Positions 12,401 to 23,349 are shown, counted from the stretch's first letter. The stretch is 64,000 nt of DNA from Syngnathus acus (GCF_901709675.1 NC_051098.1:15929464-15993463); one strand, 5' to 3'. Made by a program: numbers and translations. The notes: a model not told the origin generated them from the letters alone.

Positions 12401-13049
12401 GATTGTTTTGGCGTGATGGCTGTATAGTTTCCTATGTTTGTGCGTCACCACGGCAACATTACTTACCCTCTTTTGTATGTGACATCTTTTTTTTTCTCCC
12501 TTGCTTTATAGTTGCTGGTCCTGCTCTACCTTGTTACATACCTGGGAGATTTGTGCAATGGCCTCACCCTCCTCATCATCGGTACCACATCACTTCTGGA
12601 AATATTGAACAAGCTCCCTGTTTGCCTTTAAGTGAAAGCCCTAATTTGCCTCCCTTTGCACAGGTGTGATTGGACTCTTTTCTTTGCCACTTTTCTACCG
12701 TCGGCATCAGGTAAACCTTTTTACGTTCTTGCCACTGCTGTCCTGCCCTTTGATTGCTTATTTGACTTTTACGTGTCCGTTATGCGTCTCAGGAGAAAGT
12801 AGACGGCTTCATTGGAAAGATCCAAGCAATGGTTGACAATGTTAAGGACTTGTGAGTACAGCGCCATCTTGTGGCATAGATGGATATATATATCTCTCTC
12901 TAGCTACCTTGAGAGATGATGCTTTTTTTCCCTTCCAAATTCCAAATCCATTTTTGTTTCTCTCACGCAGCTTTCGAAGATTGGCTCACAGCGGGGCTCT
13001 CCCGCCCAACCTGCCCCCTGGTGATGATGCCAAAGAAAAAATCCAATAA
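6488..13049 (+). CDS. rtn2: Reticulon 2, long isoform
   Basis: Ten coding exons: 6488-6518, 7033-7086, 7289-7792, 7882-8058, 10951-11158, 11598-11736, 12512-12581, 12664-12710, 12793-12851 and 12971-13049; 455 aa, every junction in frame. Reticulons are ER-membrane hairpin proteins that curve tubular ER; human RTN2 is linked to spastic paraplegia. The start MGQVLGFSHC matches human MGQVLPVFAHC. STPDSTPPCTDGGNEESEL and WGTPRQNSLELTFSYIA match conserved N-terminal blocks of human RTN2. Residues of about 70-255 are acidic, Arg- and Pro/Ser-rich and probably disordered. The reticulon homology domain begins MDLIYWKDTERTG (about 257) with two long hydrophobic hairpins: ILTALVVGLLCLFQLSII and LLVLLYLVTYLGDLCNGLTL. 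LPLFYRRHQEKVD closes the domain. The C-terminus is KEKIQ, without a classical KKxx signal. A different ATG at 6481 is out of frame. Confidence 0.95.
8961..13049 (+). CDS. rtn2: Reticulon 2, short isoform from an internal promoter
   Basis: An alternative first exon, 8961-8973, reads ATG GCC AAC AAA G followed by GTGAGT. It joins in phase 1 to the exon at 10951, giving MANKVMDLIYWKDT. Human RTN2-C starts MGSKVADLLYWKDT, so position, phase and sequence all fit. The product is 204 aa and is almost only the reticulon homology domain. The 5' leader (from about 8800) is G- and purine-rich. An open frame continues upstream from 8748, but it looks like leader sequence because similarity to the known short form begins at MANK. 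Remaining exons are shared with the long isoform. Confidence 0.82.
8975..10950 (+). other. rtn2 intron before the reticulon domain
   Basis: No exon is supportable here. It includes an A24 run at 9507-9530 and T-rich stretches. The nearest exons are 8961-8973 and 10951-11158. Confidence 0.6.
9507..9530. repeat. Poly(A) homopolymer, 24 bases
   Basis: A run of 24 A in an rtn2 intron. No attached retroelement body was recognised upstream. Confidence 0.9.
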
Positions 13050-13736
13050 ACACCGATGGATGGATGACAGGATCACGAAGCGCTGCGGGCCCGTTACTCC
13101 AATGTCTTACCCAGCAAGCCGTCCCAGCTCCGCACGACCAAGCTGCTGAGTTCCGGAAGGAAGATGTGGTGTTTGCTAAGTTATTGGGTTTTTCGAGGGT
13201 TGATTCTTAATCAAGACGTATGAAGAAACATTTTTTTTTTTAATACCCAAGTAAGTGTCTGTTGAAAGCTGTCGTCCAAATGAGGCTCCTGAAACTTTAT
13301 GTTGACTTGTGTTCTCATGATTGTTTCATGTGTATGCGTGCGTGTGAGAAAAAGAAATCACTCAAGCAATTAAAGTCCCTTTTTGTCTTTTTTCAGACCT
13401 TTCTTTTTTCTTTTTCTCCTGCCCTTTGTATTTCCTCACATCATCTCATCACTTTGTGCATGATTGATGTTTGACCATCAATTACCGTACTGTATGGGCC
13501 AAGCTGGTGGGGCGTCATTGTGATCAAAAAGGATGAGGAAATGTATGCGCAGGTGCCTTTCTAACTGCAGGATCAAATGTATTCAGGAAGAATTTGCGCT
13601 TCTTCACACAAACAAACAAACACCATCCCTTGGTTACCTGCACCCTCTCCTACAAAGAATGGACTTTTGTACCTGGACGATGCCTTTGTGATGACATGAC
13701 AATGGCTATCTTGTTAGGAAAATCACTTTTAGAAAT

Positions 13737-13742
13737 AATAAA
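13737..13742 (+). terminator. rtn2: Polyadenylation signal of rtn2
   Basis: AATAAA about 690 bases after the rtn2 stop, followed by a G/T-rich stretch (GTTGGTCGGGGT) as expected for a cleavage-site downstream element. An earlier ATTAAA near 13369 is a possible minor site. Confidence 0.65.
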
Positions 13743-13759
13743 GTTGGTCGGGGTAGTCT

Positions 13760-14560
13760 CCAACATGTACAGTCTCTTGGCTTCAAATTCTGTCATGTCC
13801 ATTTACTTCATTCATTTTTAACCTGTGAAATTCACGATTTATAGTCAAAAAGTGGAGTTAACATTTGATCTATTTTTTTTTTTATTTACTCCAACTGCAT
13901 TCAGTAAAGATTTCTTGTTTTTAGGGGGATTGACTTCATGCTGTGCTGCTATTTTTTTACCACAAGAGGACGGCAAAAGTCCAGTTTTCAAACGAGTTCG
14001 ACTCATAACTACAAAAACAAGCGCCTGGACAATTGAATAAACATTTTAAAATTTGATAGGAATAAATTTGGAACGCATTACAGATTATATGCGAGCGTGC
14101 AATACGTTTTAATTGGATCGTTTAAGTATCTCCCCAATAAATGTCATGCTAATATTCAAATAAAATAACGTGACAATTAAACTATTAAATGCGCTTTTTA
14201 TTTGTAAATATCTGTCTTGTTCCTGATGAAGAAAACTATGCTTTTGCATTTTAATGTCGGTACTTAATAAGCAAAATATACCAGTGCTCTGCTTGTACTA
14301 GTGTCAACGTTCCATATGGAGTCCGCTGTTAAAGTAGGTCAGATTAGCTGTTGAAAATCGACTTAAAATGGACATTTGAGATGTTCAACAAAGCCTGGTC
14401 GCGTGTCAACTTTATGCAATTACATTGGCACAAAAGGTTGACATGTGCAAAGTCATAAAGCAAACTTTGAAGTGCACACCCACTAAAAGTTCTTTTAGTG
14501 CTTCTCTTGTGGCAGTTTACAAAAATAAATAAAGATGGCATCAGTAAGGTCCAAAACATG
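13760..14560. other. Intergenic DNA between rtn2 and the RhoU-like gene
   Basis: AT-rich DNA with no supportable exon. Short open frames on both strands lack splice or family signals. Confidence 0.5.
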
Positions 14561-14568
14561 CTTCGCAC

Positions 14569-14596
14569 CACGTGAAGGGGGCGGGGTTATGCAAAT
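14569..14596 (+). promoter_or_regulatory. Promoter motif cluster of the RhoU-like gene
   Basis: An E-box CACGTG (14569-14574), a GC box GGGGCGGGG (about 14578-14586) and a perfect octamer ATGCAAAT (14589-14596) are packed in 28 bases, about 180 bases before the ATG. The octamer is the POU/Oct site. Function is inferred from motif and position. Confidence 0.5.
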
Positions 14597-14770
14597 GAGC
14601 CGAGTACGTAAAAGCCAGGGTCGCAGACGGCAGGATGAGAAGGAAGGATACGTGACAATGATCAAACTCCCTTGAAAGTCTTTTTACAGCGAAATAACTC
14701 GCTTTCCTTTTTCTTCTCAACGTGGAACGCCAAGGTTTTGATGTGGGAGCTCGCCGACTGACCTCGCTGA

Positions 14771-17700
14771 ATGTCCCCTCATTCCTCCTCCATGGAATAC
14801 CCTCCGACCATGGCTCCACCGGTGCCGCCGCACAAAGTCCAAAGTGGCCGGCCGGGGCAGCCTCACGAGCGGCTACTCAAGTGCGTCCTGCTCGGGGACG
14901 GAGCGGTGGGAAAGACCAGCCTGGTTGTCAGCTACACCACCAACGGATACCCCACCAAATATGTGCCCACCGCCTTTGACGATTTTTCCGGTAAGCGCAG
15001 TGAATGAAATTCATTAGACTTACAATCTATCGATCTATCGATTGATTTATCTATCGATCTATCAATCTGAAATCAAACAACTTTTATCTGCCTATTTGTT
15101 TGGTGGGCGCACTGAACGGCCCACGAGCCATACGTTGCATTTAAGCGACCACCGCAGTGACAACATTTTGTAGCCCCAAAGTTTGAGGCATGTGTGCTTT
15201 TTATGACATTTACTGAATTAATCAAGTTCTTGGCATTGGTTGCATGAATGTGTTTCTACCTGTCTGACACGGGTGAGATGAAGCACCCACCCAAATTTGT
15301 TCCATGCCCCATAGCCATGGTAATAATGTTGTATTTTCCTTTGTGTGTGTTTGGTTTCATGTGTTTAACCTCTCCCTGATCTTGTTGCCAATTCCGAACG
15401 CGTCTCTGCAAGCTTCTGTTTGCTGGAACATTAGCAACCCAATGAGAGTTGACCCGTGCATGAAAGTGATTTTCACTAAGTTGACATTGTGCGTTATGTC
15501 ATCATCAAATTCAGCAAGCGTCAACTCTGCAGCCATGCTTTCGCTTTTTGAATATTGTTTGAATTTGGAAGCTACTATTTCCATAGCAAATGATGGAAAT
15601 AAAAAGAATGCCTTCCAGAGTAAAAATGTCTTCACCGTAAAACCAACTGTACAGGGCCGACACGTTTTTAAGTACCGTATTTTCCGGACTATAAGGCGCA
15701 CCGGACTATAAGGCGCACCTTCAATGAATGGCCCATTTTAAAACTTTGTCCTTATATAAGCCGCACCGGACTATAAGGCGCACCATTAATGCATCATGTC
15801 AGATTTTTAATCCAAATCAAATCATTCTCCATTTTATCTTTTTTATTTCAACTTCAGACGCAACAAATTACTTTATAATCACAAAATAATGATCCATAGT
15901 CTTTTTGATTCATGATTCATAGTCTTCAGCGGGCCACTTATGATTGATTTCATCACACAATGCTTCGGGCCAGTTTAAATTTAAGAATTTGGTCCATATA
16001 TAAGGCGCACTGGACTATAAGGCGCACTGTCAGCTTTTGAGAAAATTTTAGGTTTTTAGGTGCGCCTTATAGTCCAGAAAATACGGTAACATTTGTACAT
16101 TAGTAACTGTCATTAAAGTATAAACACACATTCATCTTTCTACTAAACAAGTTCACAAAAAGAATAGAAAATTATTCAAATAACTTGACTGATTAAAAAA
16201 TAGTAAGCTTCACAGGGATTTATGTTAGTATTGCAAAACGGTGTATTTCACAGCACTTGTTTGATGACTGCTCTGATAAGTTGCGATGTTTTCTTCATAA
16301 AGTCTCAATTGTTTTACAATCACTGATGGCATCGTGCAGTTTCTCAAAGCGTGGCTCCAGTGGTCAGTGAAATAATCACTGTCATTTCACTTGTATTTAA
16401 TGTTCATTTATTGACACCCACGTCACTCACCAGTCTCGGCTCCACCTTTTAAAGCCGTACACACTTACATAATCGAGTCATGGATGAGGATGGAGACCCC
16501 AGATATCAATACTTGTGCAAATTTTTTTTCAATAGTGCCAAATGACTTTTAATCTGGTTATTTGGTTACGATAATCAATTCTAAAAGTATTTGACAGCTG
16601 CAGCCATCCATTTTGGCCACTGCGCTAATGAGATCTAAAACGCGACGGGGCTTCAACAAATCCTCATTAAAAAAAACACTAAAGTGTGGGAAGGGAAACC
16701 ACAAAGACCCACTGAGTGGCCCGCTGTCAGGTTTTGGGTTGCACAAGCGGGCCCGTTGTTGCCGTCGTCAGCCTTGACCCGTGGGCGCTCCCCTCCACAT
16801 CTGTCACAGAGGCTCACAGGCGCAGATTGTCTTGACAGAGAATGATTGTGTGCGTTGTGAGCAGGGAAGCGGGTCGGGTGGGAGGGGGGCTAGCATCGCT
16901 CGGCGATGATGTCATTTCGATCTGGTTCCCCGTTGAATGAATGAGAGCGACCCAGTTATTTTTTTTGTGTGAAAGTTGACTTGAGAGGAATTACGCAACG
17001 TTGCAGGTGGCGGGAGGAAGAGCGCGATAAGGATTTTGTAACAGATTGGCCAATAAGTATCATATGTTCCATGGGAACACAAGACTAAACTGACAAAACT
17101 TTTTCTCACTATTTAATTCTTTGGTCGTCGTTCCATATGCTTCTTTGTTAGCCCAATGATGAAGTCGGCGGGTTTCAGCCAAGGCTTTGATCAGGTGGAT
17201 ACGAGCGACCACACGCGCACACCCACGCACCCCTTTGGGCCCATTGTAAACGTTTCCATGTGCCCGTTGCTTTGTATCGAAATGACCCCCGTCGTTGAAA
17301 CACAGATGACTCATGCTCTTTTCAAAACTGAGGCCCAATGGAAGAGTCACACTGAATAAACACAATCTGCTTCCATCACGCTTGGAATTGTGTCAAAAAT
17401 ACAGCCAATGAGTACAAACTGTCCCACTGGCGTGTGTGTTTGTGTCTGAATCCTAATCCAATCTTTTTTTTTTTTTTTTCCCCCAGCTGTGGTTCAGGTG
17501 GACGGAAGCCCAGTTCGACTACAATTGTGCGACACTGCCGGACAGGTGAGTTTGACACGCAAGCTGACAAATGACATTTACAGTTTAATGTAGGCACTTT
17601 TGTAAAGTTTAAAAAATATATAAAAGCAACTCTAGATTCACTTCAAGAAGAACCTGGGTGTGGTGGCCATTTGCCCCGACTGGTTACTTGACATTAGGAC

Positions 17701-19557
17701 ATATTTGGGATTCTTGGCACATGATGGTGTCATGCATGATTCATCGGGCATTTCGTAAACAAAAGGAATTCCATGTTAAAAGTCGCATTCGAATGATGGA
17801 ATGAAATGAGAAATAAACATCAATAATAACTAAACTGCATGAATAGCTTAATATATTACATATGTGAAAAAAAGTCAGCACAACAGCAGCCCACCCACGT
17901 CACTCACAATACTCATGAAATATTAATGATTGATTATTCAATGAATCAATGGGCAGCATAGTAGAATCTAAAACTCAATAGCAACAGCCCTGATGGCAGC
18001 GTACCAACATTTTGCTGGACCCAAGTCATGTTGGCAAAGATTTCTACCTCGTTAGCCTGCCGTATGATTGAGTAACACTTCCACGTCTTCAAACTTAAAA
18101 AGTCAGCGTGTCAACTGCGGTTGTGAAACACAGCGTGATTATTTAGTGTGGAGTCATGTTGGAGCCTTGTTTCATAAGCGCACTCTGATGAACCCGCCCG
18201 CCTCATTTGATATGCAGAAAGCCTTCCGGCCATTGCCAGCTCACTTATTGAGCCTCTCCTAACACCGAGCTCGGAAACGTGTCGTGAGCTGCAGCAACGA
18301 CTCACACACGTACGAGCGCCGGTCGGCGTGTAAGGGCAAATATTAAAGTCGACACTTATGTCATTCCACGTGCCAGAAATGCTTGCCGATGGACTGAGTG
18401 ACATCGTGTGAGCTACACGTTAAGGCGCTAGCATGGATACTGGATGGATTTGGGAAAAGCGGGATTAGTCAGACAGCCCTGGAAAAGAGACACAGGAGGA
18501 GGATTGATTTGGGTTACTGATAACTTGAATGTGGGTGTGAGGCACTGGGGTTTGCCTTTTTGGACACTTCCCCCCACCAATTGGATGCGCCTGCTGACAT
18601 CGCCGCAAAGCCCAACTCAAATTGGCAATCGGTGTACTAAGTGCAGTGTGAAAAAGCCATTAAGTTTGCAAATGGGTGGGAAAAATTCTGGTGGCTCTCC
18701 TGATGTCCATTAAGACTTAACCTATAAGGATTTTTTTAAGCTACCGTAATTTTCGGACTATAAGTCGCGGTTTTTTTTCATAGTTTGGGTGGGGGGGCGA
18801 CTTATACTCAGGAGCGATTTATATACATATATATGTTTTTTTTTTCACTTTTTTGGGCATTTTATGGCTGGTGCGACTTATACTCCGGTGCGACTTATAG
18901 TCCGAAAATTACGGTAATTCCTCTTTGAATATTTGAGTAATATTGAGTCAAATTCCCATAACCGATTAATCGGCTTATTAATTAAAATACATGAATAATG
19001 AATAAAAACCAATCATTTATTTTTCGTTTCTTTATGCTCGCAACGATTTGGATATGAATGACTGGCCGATCGATCAACTGACAGTTGTGTGTCTCCACCA
19101 GGACGAATTTGACAAGCTCCGTCACTTCTGCTACAGCCGCACCGACGCCTTGCTTCTGTGCTTCAGTGTGGTCAGCCCGGCGTCTTTCCAGAACGTCTGG
19201 GAGAAATGGGTCCCGGAGATCGGTCGGCGCTGCCCGCTCACGCCCGTCCTCCTAGTGGGCACGCAGTGCGACTTACGACAGGACGTCAAGGTGCTCATCG
19301 AGCTAGCCCGGCGAAAAGAAAGACCCGTGGCCGAGGAGGACGCCCGCGCGCTGGCCGAAAAGATCGGCGCCCTCACCTACGTGGAGTGCTCGGCGCTCAC
19401 GCAGAAGAACCTCAAGGAAGTGTTTGACGCCGCCATCGCCGCCGGGTTGCGCAATTGCGAACGGAGGCTGCGGCGGGAGAGGAAGGTTCGCAGCACGGCT
19501 GATAAGATGAAGATGCTTTCCAAGTCGTGGTGGAAGAAGTACGTGTGCGTCCAATAG
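14771..19557 (+). CDS. RhoU/Wrch-1-like small GTPase
   Basis: Three exons, 14771-14990, 17487-17545 and 19102-19557, encode 244 aa. It is an atypical Rho-family GTPase; RhoU/RhoV act downstream of Wnt and on focal adhesions and PAK. Seen: a Pro-rich N-terminus ([10 protein letters not shown], a likely SH3 ligand as in RhoU), P-loop GDGAVGKT, switch [11 protein letters not shown], switch II DTAGQDEF, GTQCDLR in the guanine-base motif and ECSAL. The block [16 protein letters not shown] is identical to RhoU. The tail [11 protein letters not shown] resembles RhoU's KSWWKKYCCFV. It has one tail Cys and no CAAX box, so palmitoylation rather than prenylation is expected. The insert region is Arg-rich (ARRKERP) where RhoU has DKCKEKP. 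RhoU is closer than RhoV. Whether it is rhoua, rhoub or a third paralogue is unresolved. Intron 2 holds one inverted-repeat element and intron 1 another. Confidence 0.92.
15025..15068. repeat. ATCT/ATCG tetranucleotide-like repeat
   Basis: Imperfect tandem ATCTATCG/ATTGATTT units just inside intron 1 of the RhoU-like gene. Confidence 0.6.
15673..16088 (+). mobile_element. 416-bp inverted-repeat transposon (type A), copy 1
   Basis: The element starts TACCGTATTTTCCGGACTAT and ends with its inverted repeat, one mismatch in about 30. Inside each end the unit GGACTATAAGGCGCACC is repeated two or more times. There is no open frame, so it is non-autonomous. The TA at each edge suits a TA target duplication, suggesting a Tc1/mariner-like origin, but the superfamily is unproven. 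It lies in intron 1 of the RhoU-like gene. A second copy at 33974-34389 has the same length and opposite orientation. Confidence 0.85.
18742..18916 (+). mobile_element. 175-bp inverted-repeat element (type B), copy 1
   Basis: The ends are TACCGTAATTTTCGGACTAT and its inverted repeat, with TA at each edge. Subterminal GCGACTTATA-type repeats flank a short AT-rich core. It is non-autonomous and sits in intron 2 of the RhoU-like gene. It resembles type A at the extreme ends (ACCGTA..TTTTC.GGACTATAAG) but differs inside. Confidence 0.82.
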
Positions 19558-20144
19558 AAGGCGGACTTGATTTGAGGATGAAAGGACAAAGGTGACTGAG
19601 AGCAGCGTCCAACCAAATCGCACACTATGCAACTTTCACCGCACATTGACGGCTTCGTCAAATGTGAGCTGGCATCAGCATGTGGACTGAGAACATATCC
19701 TGTATATTCAAATTGATATCATCTATATGGGCTGTAAACTGCAATTCAACTTTTCTACCGCCAAACTCAAAACATGATGAAATGAGATGGATTTTGTTAG
19801 CCTACTAGCATCATTAGCATCATTGCCGCTGAGTCAACAAAGGAGAAAAGTCCAGTTGCCTTGATTCAACACGTTTTTTTGTAACTTCACAAATCATGAT
19901 TTGAAGCGAATGATTTGTTCAACCTCCTTTAATTGATTGACTACCTTCACTTTTTTTTTTTTTACTACCAAAATGAACTGCTTGGTAGTGTACTGTATGT
20001 ACAGGAAATCCAGTTCTGCTGCACCTTTCTTTATTTTCACTTATCCTCATTGATTCATGAAAATGTGTATATTTTGGAATCTTTTTTCAAATCAAATGAT
20101 TAAAACACTCAGCTATAGAATTGACCCCAGAGTGCTATTAAGCA

Positions 20145-20150
20145 AATAAA
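20145..20150 (+). terminator. Polyadenylation signal of the RhoU-like gene
   Basis: AATAAA about 590 bases past the stop codon; the 3' UTR would be 19558 to about 20165. Another AATAAA near 20765 is a possible distal site. Confidence 0.5.
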
Positions 20151-20155
20151 ACGAA

Positions 20156-20225
20156 TACAGTAGACCCCCACTATTCACGGGGGAATTGAAACCAATCCCC
20201 CCAAAAATTGCTATCTTATAATTGA
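20156..20225 (+). mobile_element. Possible end of a DNA transposon
   Basis: ACAGTAGACCCCCACTATTC followed by CACGGGGG resembles the terminal sequence of pogo/Tigger-like elements. The partner end was not found, so it is probably a solo or decayed fragment. Confidence 0.25.
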
Positions 20226-21091
20226 CACTTTCTCATCATTGGCATGAGGCCGTATAACTGCAGGTGAAGGTGCCCCGATCCCTTTAATGACTAACTCGAG
20301 TTGGGTGGTGTTAAGTTCCCAGACTGACTTAAGTAAATGACCTGGCCTTTGGACCGGTGGTGTTAAAACTCAAGTGTCAGCTACACAACGAGTGCTTACC
20401 TCGAACTACATAGCGTGCCAAAATCAGTCATTGTCATATGTAAAGTTGTCGTGCGTGGCCCCAAGATAGATCCTCGTCTTGGACATTGCCGCTCCTTTAT
20501 CGACCACCAAAGAGACTCATTCTAGAATTTGACTGTATGTTTGCTTCTTATTTTTCAGAAGCCTGTCATTCATTCTGTCTCTTCATATCTGTTCCCTCCG
20601 GGCATACGACTGATCATGAACAAAGCAGATGCATGAATGTGCCATTTTCCTTTATGTATGTTACATAGTCTATAAATATGTCCTCTTAATATGATGTTTG
20701 TAATGTCACCATAATGTAAGCGGTACTTAACAGAGCGATTTTGTTGAGCTGTTTGAATGGAACCAAATAAAATGTGAAACATATAAAACCAACCTATACG
20801 TATATTGTAGCTTCTAGCTAGTTTTGAATGAACACAAAAAAAAAGATAGGATTTTAAACTACTATCAAATAAACTTGAATTGTACTTCTACATAAGTTCT
20901 CCAGAGACAAAATTGCACCCAAATGATCATGCTTACTGTAACCTTAATTATTGTAGACCAGCAGTCATTGAAAACTGTGGGCTCCGTAGTCATTTAAATT
21001 TACAACATAGCATGCGTGGAACACAATGGATTATGTAACAATGTCATGTAAATGCTTCAGCATGAGACTTTTACCAGGAACATTAAAAACA

Positions 21092-21163
21092 TGCGTTGGC
21101 CGGGAATCGAACCCGGGTCAACTGCTTGGAAGGCAGCTATGCTAACCACTATACCACCAACGC
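21092..21163 (-). tRNA. tRNA-Gly (anticodon TCC)
   Basis: A 72-base cloverleaf. Acceptor stem GCGTTGG/CCAACGC, anticodon loop CTTCCAA with TCC at its centre, T arm GGGTTCGATTCCC. The A and B boxes are intact. A T5 run follows within about ten bases on the minus strand, a good pol III terminator. There is no intron. The same sequence recurs three times downstream on the plus strand. Confidence 0.97.
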
Positions 21164-21220
21164 TATGCAAAGGGAGCTTCAACAATTGAAGTGACAAAAC
21201 GGTAGAAGTTTGCATTATTG

Positions 21221-21340
21221 CAGGGATCACCAATTCTTGGGGACTGACGATTTGATCGTTTGAGTCAGGTGTTCTGCACCAGGGAGACATAGAAACCATG
21301 AAGGACACCGGACCTTGAGGACCGGAGTTGGTGACCCCTG
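21221..21340. mobile_element. hAT-like miniature element, 120 bp
   Basis: It starts CAGGGATCACCAA and ends TTGGTGACCCCTG, an inverted repeat with one mismatch. The adjoining 8-mers CATTATTG and CATTCTAG match at six of eight bases, as for a decayed hAT target duplication. No open frame. Confidence 0.65.
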
Positions 21341-21362
21341 CATTCTAGAGACCAGTACAAGG

Positions 21363-21564
21363 GTAGGCAAGTCCAGTCCTGAGGAACTTCGGTCCCACCT
21401 GTTTTTCCAAGTTTTCCCTGATGTAGCACACCTGATTCGAAGAATCAACTGGTCAGAAAGCTAGAGAACCTTGATAACAACCCAAATCGTTTGGATCAGG
21501 TCTAAAAGAGGGGAGATTTCCAATGCAGACAGGAAAGTGGCTCTTCTGGACTGGACTTGCCTAC
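21363..21564. mobile_element. Inverted-repeat miniature element, about 202 bp
   Basis: GTAGGCAAGTCCAGTCC at the left end and its perfect 17-base reverse complement at the right end. Non-coding. It sits 22 bases from the hAT-like element. No clear target duplication was seen, so the class is uncertain. Confidence 0.65.
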
Positions 21565-22007
21565 TTCTTGGACTATTGTTTGAACAAATGTTCTTCAGGT
21601 ACATTTTGTCCAAATGCTTTATTATGAGTTGAATCCAGAAGTCCAATGAGCTACCCAAGGCCACGTTTAAGCTTTTTCCGAGTAAGAATCTGACTTTGGT
21701 TATCCGCAGACAAGATTTTGGTCAGAATTATCATAATGATGATAATAAACATCAAAACTTGCACTGCATTTCTTCCAAGGTTATGATTTGCTTTTTTTCG
21801 TTGAACCAACATGTATCCTTGGTATGTAAATCCTTATAATGGTTATGCAAAACATTGGACCAAAAGCCAAAAAGAATGAAGACAATTGAAGCTTACACCA
21901 TAGCAATCATATGAATTCCAGGGAAGAGTGCCATTAAGCAATCAGGAAGCAGACTATAACTACTTGCAACCTGAGTCAGTTTCTACCACTCGGAAAAAAA
22001 AAAATCA

Positions 22008-22043
22008 GAGGCAGCTATGCTAATTGCTAACCACCAATGATGC
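22008..22043 (-). pseudogene. Relic 5' half of a tRNA-Gly gene
   Basis: GGCAGCTATGCTAA followed by CTAACCACCAATG resembles the 5' half of the minus-strand tRNA-Gly at 21092-21163, with small indels. The T arm and acceptor 3' strand are absent. Related stretches occur at the same place in the next two repeat units (about 22616-22650 and 23236-23268). Confidence 0.5.
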
Positions 22044-22130
22044 AAGGTAACGTCTGAAAAAACAGATGCTTTGCATGCTTACTAAGATCAGTGTATTTGA
22101 GGAAGAGGTTGCTCAGGGAATACAAAAGGA

Positions 22131-22214
22131 TGACTCTGGTGGGACTCGAACCCACAACCTTTGAATCTCTTCAATGCTAGAAGTCCAATGCGCTGTCCAT
22201 TGCGCTACAGAGCC
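22131..22214 (-). tRNA. tRNA-Arg (anticodon TCT) with 11-base intron
   Basis: An 84-base gene; removing the intron at 22167-22177 leaves 73 bases. The intron lies after position 37 in the canonical place, and the exon side reads GGACTTCTA then ATTCAAAGG. Acceptor stem GGCTCTG/CAGAGTC, B box GGTTCGAGTCC. CCTTTTGT just past the 3' end on the minus strand is a pol III terminator. Intron-containing tRNA-Arg(TCT) genes are known in vertebrates. Confidence 0.95.
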
Positions 22215-22310
22215 GCAGTCATAAGACATTACATTTTTTTATCCATCTTAAAATTGAGCCTGGTTGACTACCGTATAATTTCAACTCCTGATTATAAGAC
22301 TGCACCCAAA

Positions 22311-22382
22311 GCGTTGGTGGTATAGTGGTTAGCATAGCTGCCTTCCAAGCAGTTGACCCGGGTTCGATTCCCGGCCAACGCA
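22311..22382 (+). tRNA. tRNA-Gly (anticodon TCC)
   Basis: 72 bases and identical in sequence to the gene at 21092-21163. It is divergently oriented from the tRNA-Arg about 96 bases to its left. No T4 run follows closely; the first T5 is about 95 bases downstream (near 22477). Confidence 0.96.
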
Positions 22383-22730
22383 CTGCCTTAATGCTCCTTG
22401 TGTAAGGCACCAGCTCTTTGGATGTTCCTGGATGTCTTTGCATACCAGAACCTCATGCTAAGGCACTCCTGTGATATTTTTGTATGCTCAGTTTATATTT
22501 CACAAGCCTGTTGTGTAACTACCATAACAATAATACTGCTAGTCTACAAGAATTGTCAATTGTTCTTGGAACTTATGTTAATGTAACAGGGTATTACAAT
22601 TACATTGGTTAGCTGTGTGGCTATGCTAATTGCTAACAACCAATGCTGCAAGGTAATGTCTGAAAAGACAGATGGTTTGCATGATTACTGAGAGCAGTGT
22701 GTTTGAGGTTGTTCAGGCAATATAATAGGA

Positions 22731-22822
22731 TGACTCTGGTGGGACTCGAACCCACAACCTTTGAATCACTTCAATGCCGTCTATCTAGAAGTCCAATGCG
22801 CTGTCCATTGCGCCACAGAGCC
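22731..22822 (-). tRNA. tRNA-Arg (anticodon TCT) with 19-base intron
   Basis: Same body as the copy at 22131 but with G for A in the D arm and a longer intron (22767-22785). The downstream flank reads CCTATTATATT where the first copy has CCTTTTGT, so the close T4 terminator is missing. The next T4 on the minus strand is about 75 bases on. Confidence 0.94.
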
Positions 22823-22923
22823 ACAGTCATAAGGAGCAGAATTTTTTATTCAACTAAATCTTAAAATATAGCCTGGTTGCCTACCTTATCACTTCAACTC
22901 GAGATTATAAAACTGCACCCAAA

Positions 22924-22995
22924 GCGTTGGTGGTATAGTGGTTAGCATAGCTGCCTTCCAAGCAGTTGACCCGGGTTCGATTCCCGGCCAACGCA
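22924..22995 (+). tRNA. tRNA-Gly (anticodon TCC)
   Basis: 72 bases, identical to the other array copies, in the second repeat unit. No T4 terminator follows immediately; the first T5 is near 23091. Confidence 0.96.
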
Positions 22996-23349
22996 CTGCT
23001 TTAATGCTCCTTGTGTAAGGCACCAGATCTTTGGATGTTCCTGGATGTCTTTGCATACCAGAGCCTCATGCTAAGGCACTCCTGTGATATTTTTGTATGC
23101 TCAGTTTATATTTCATAAGCCTGTTGTGTAACTACCATAACAATAATACTGCTAGTCTACAAGAATTGTCAATTGTTCTTGTTGTTATTGGAACTTATGT
23201 TAATGTAAACGGGGAACGTTACATTGGTTAGCTGTGTGGCTATGCTAATTGCTAACAACCAATGCTGCAAGATAATGTCTGAAAAGACAGATGGTTTGCA
23301 TGATTACTGAGAGCAGTGTGTTTGAGGTTGTTCAGGCAATATAATAGGA

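Noticed and set aside
15673-16088. Regular repeats of GGACTATAAGGCGCACC considered as a CRISPR-like array
   Set aside because: The repeats are subterminal motifs of an inverted-repeat transposon, without unique spacers of equal length, in a vertebrate genome.
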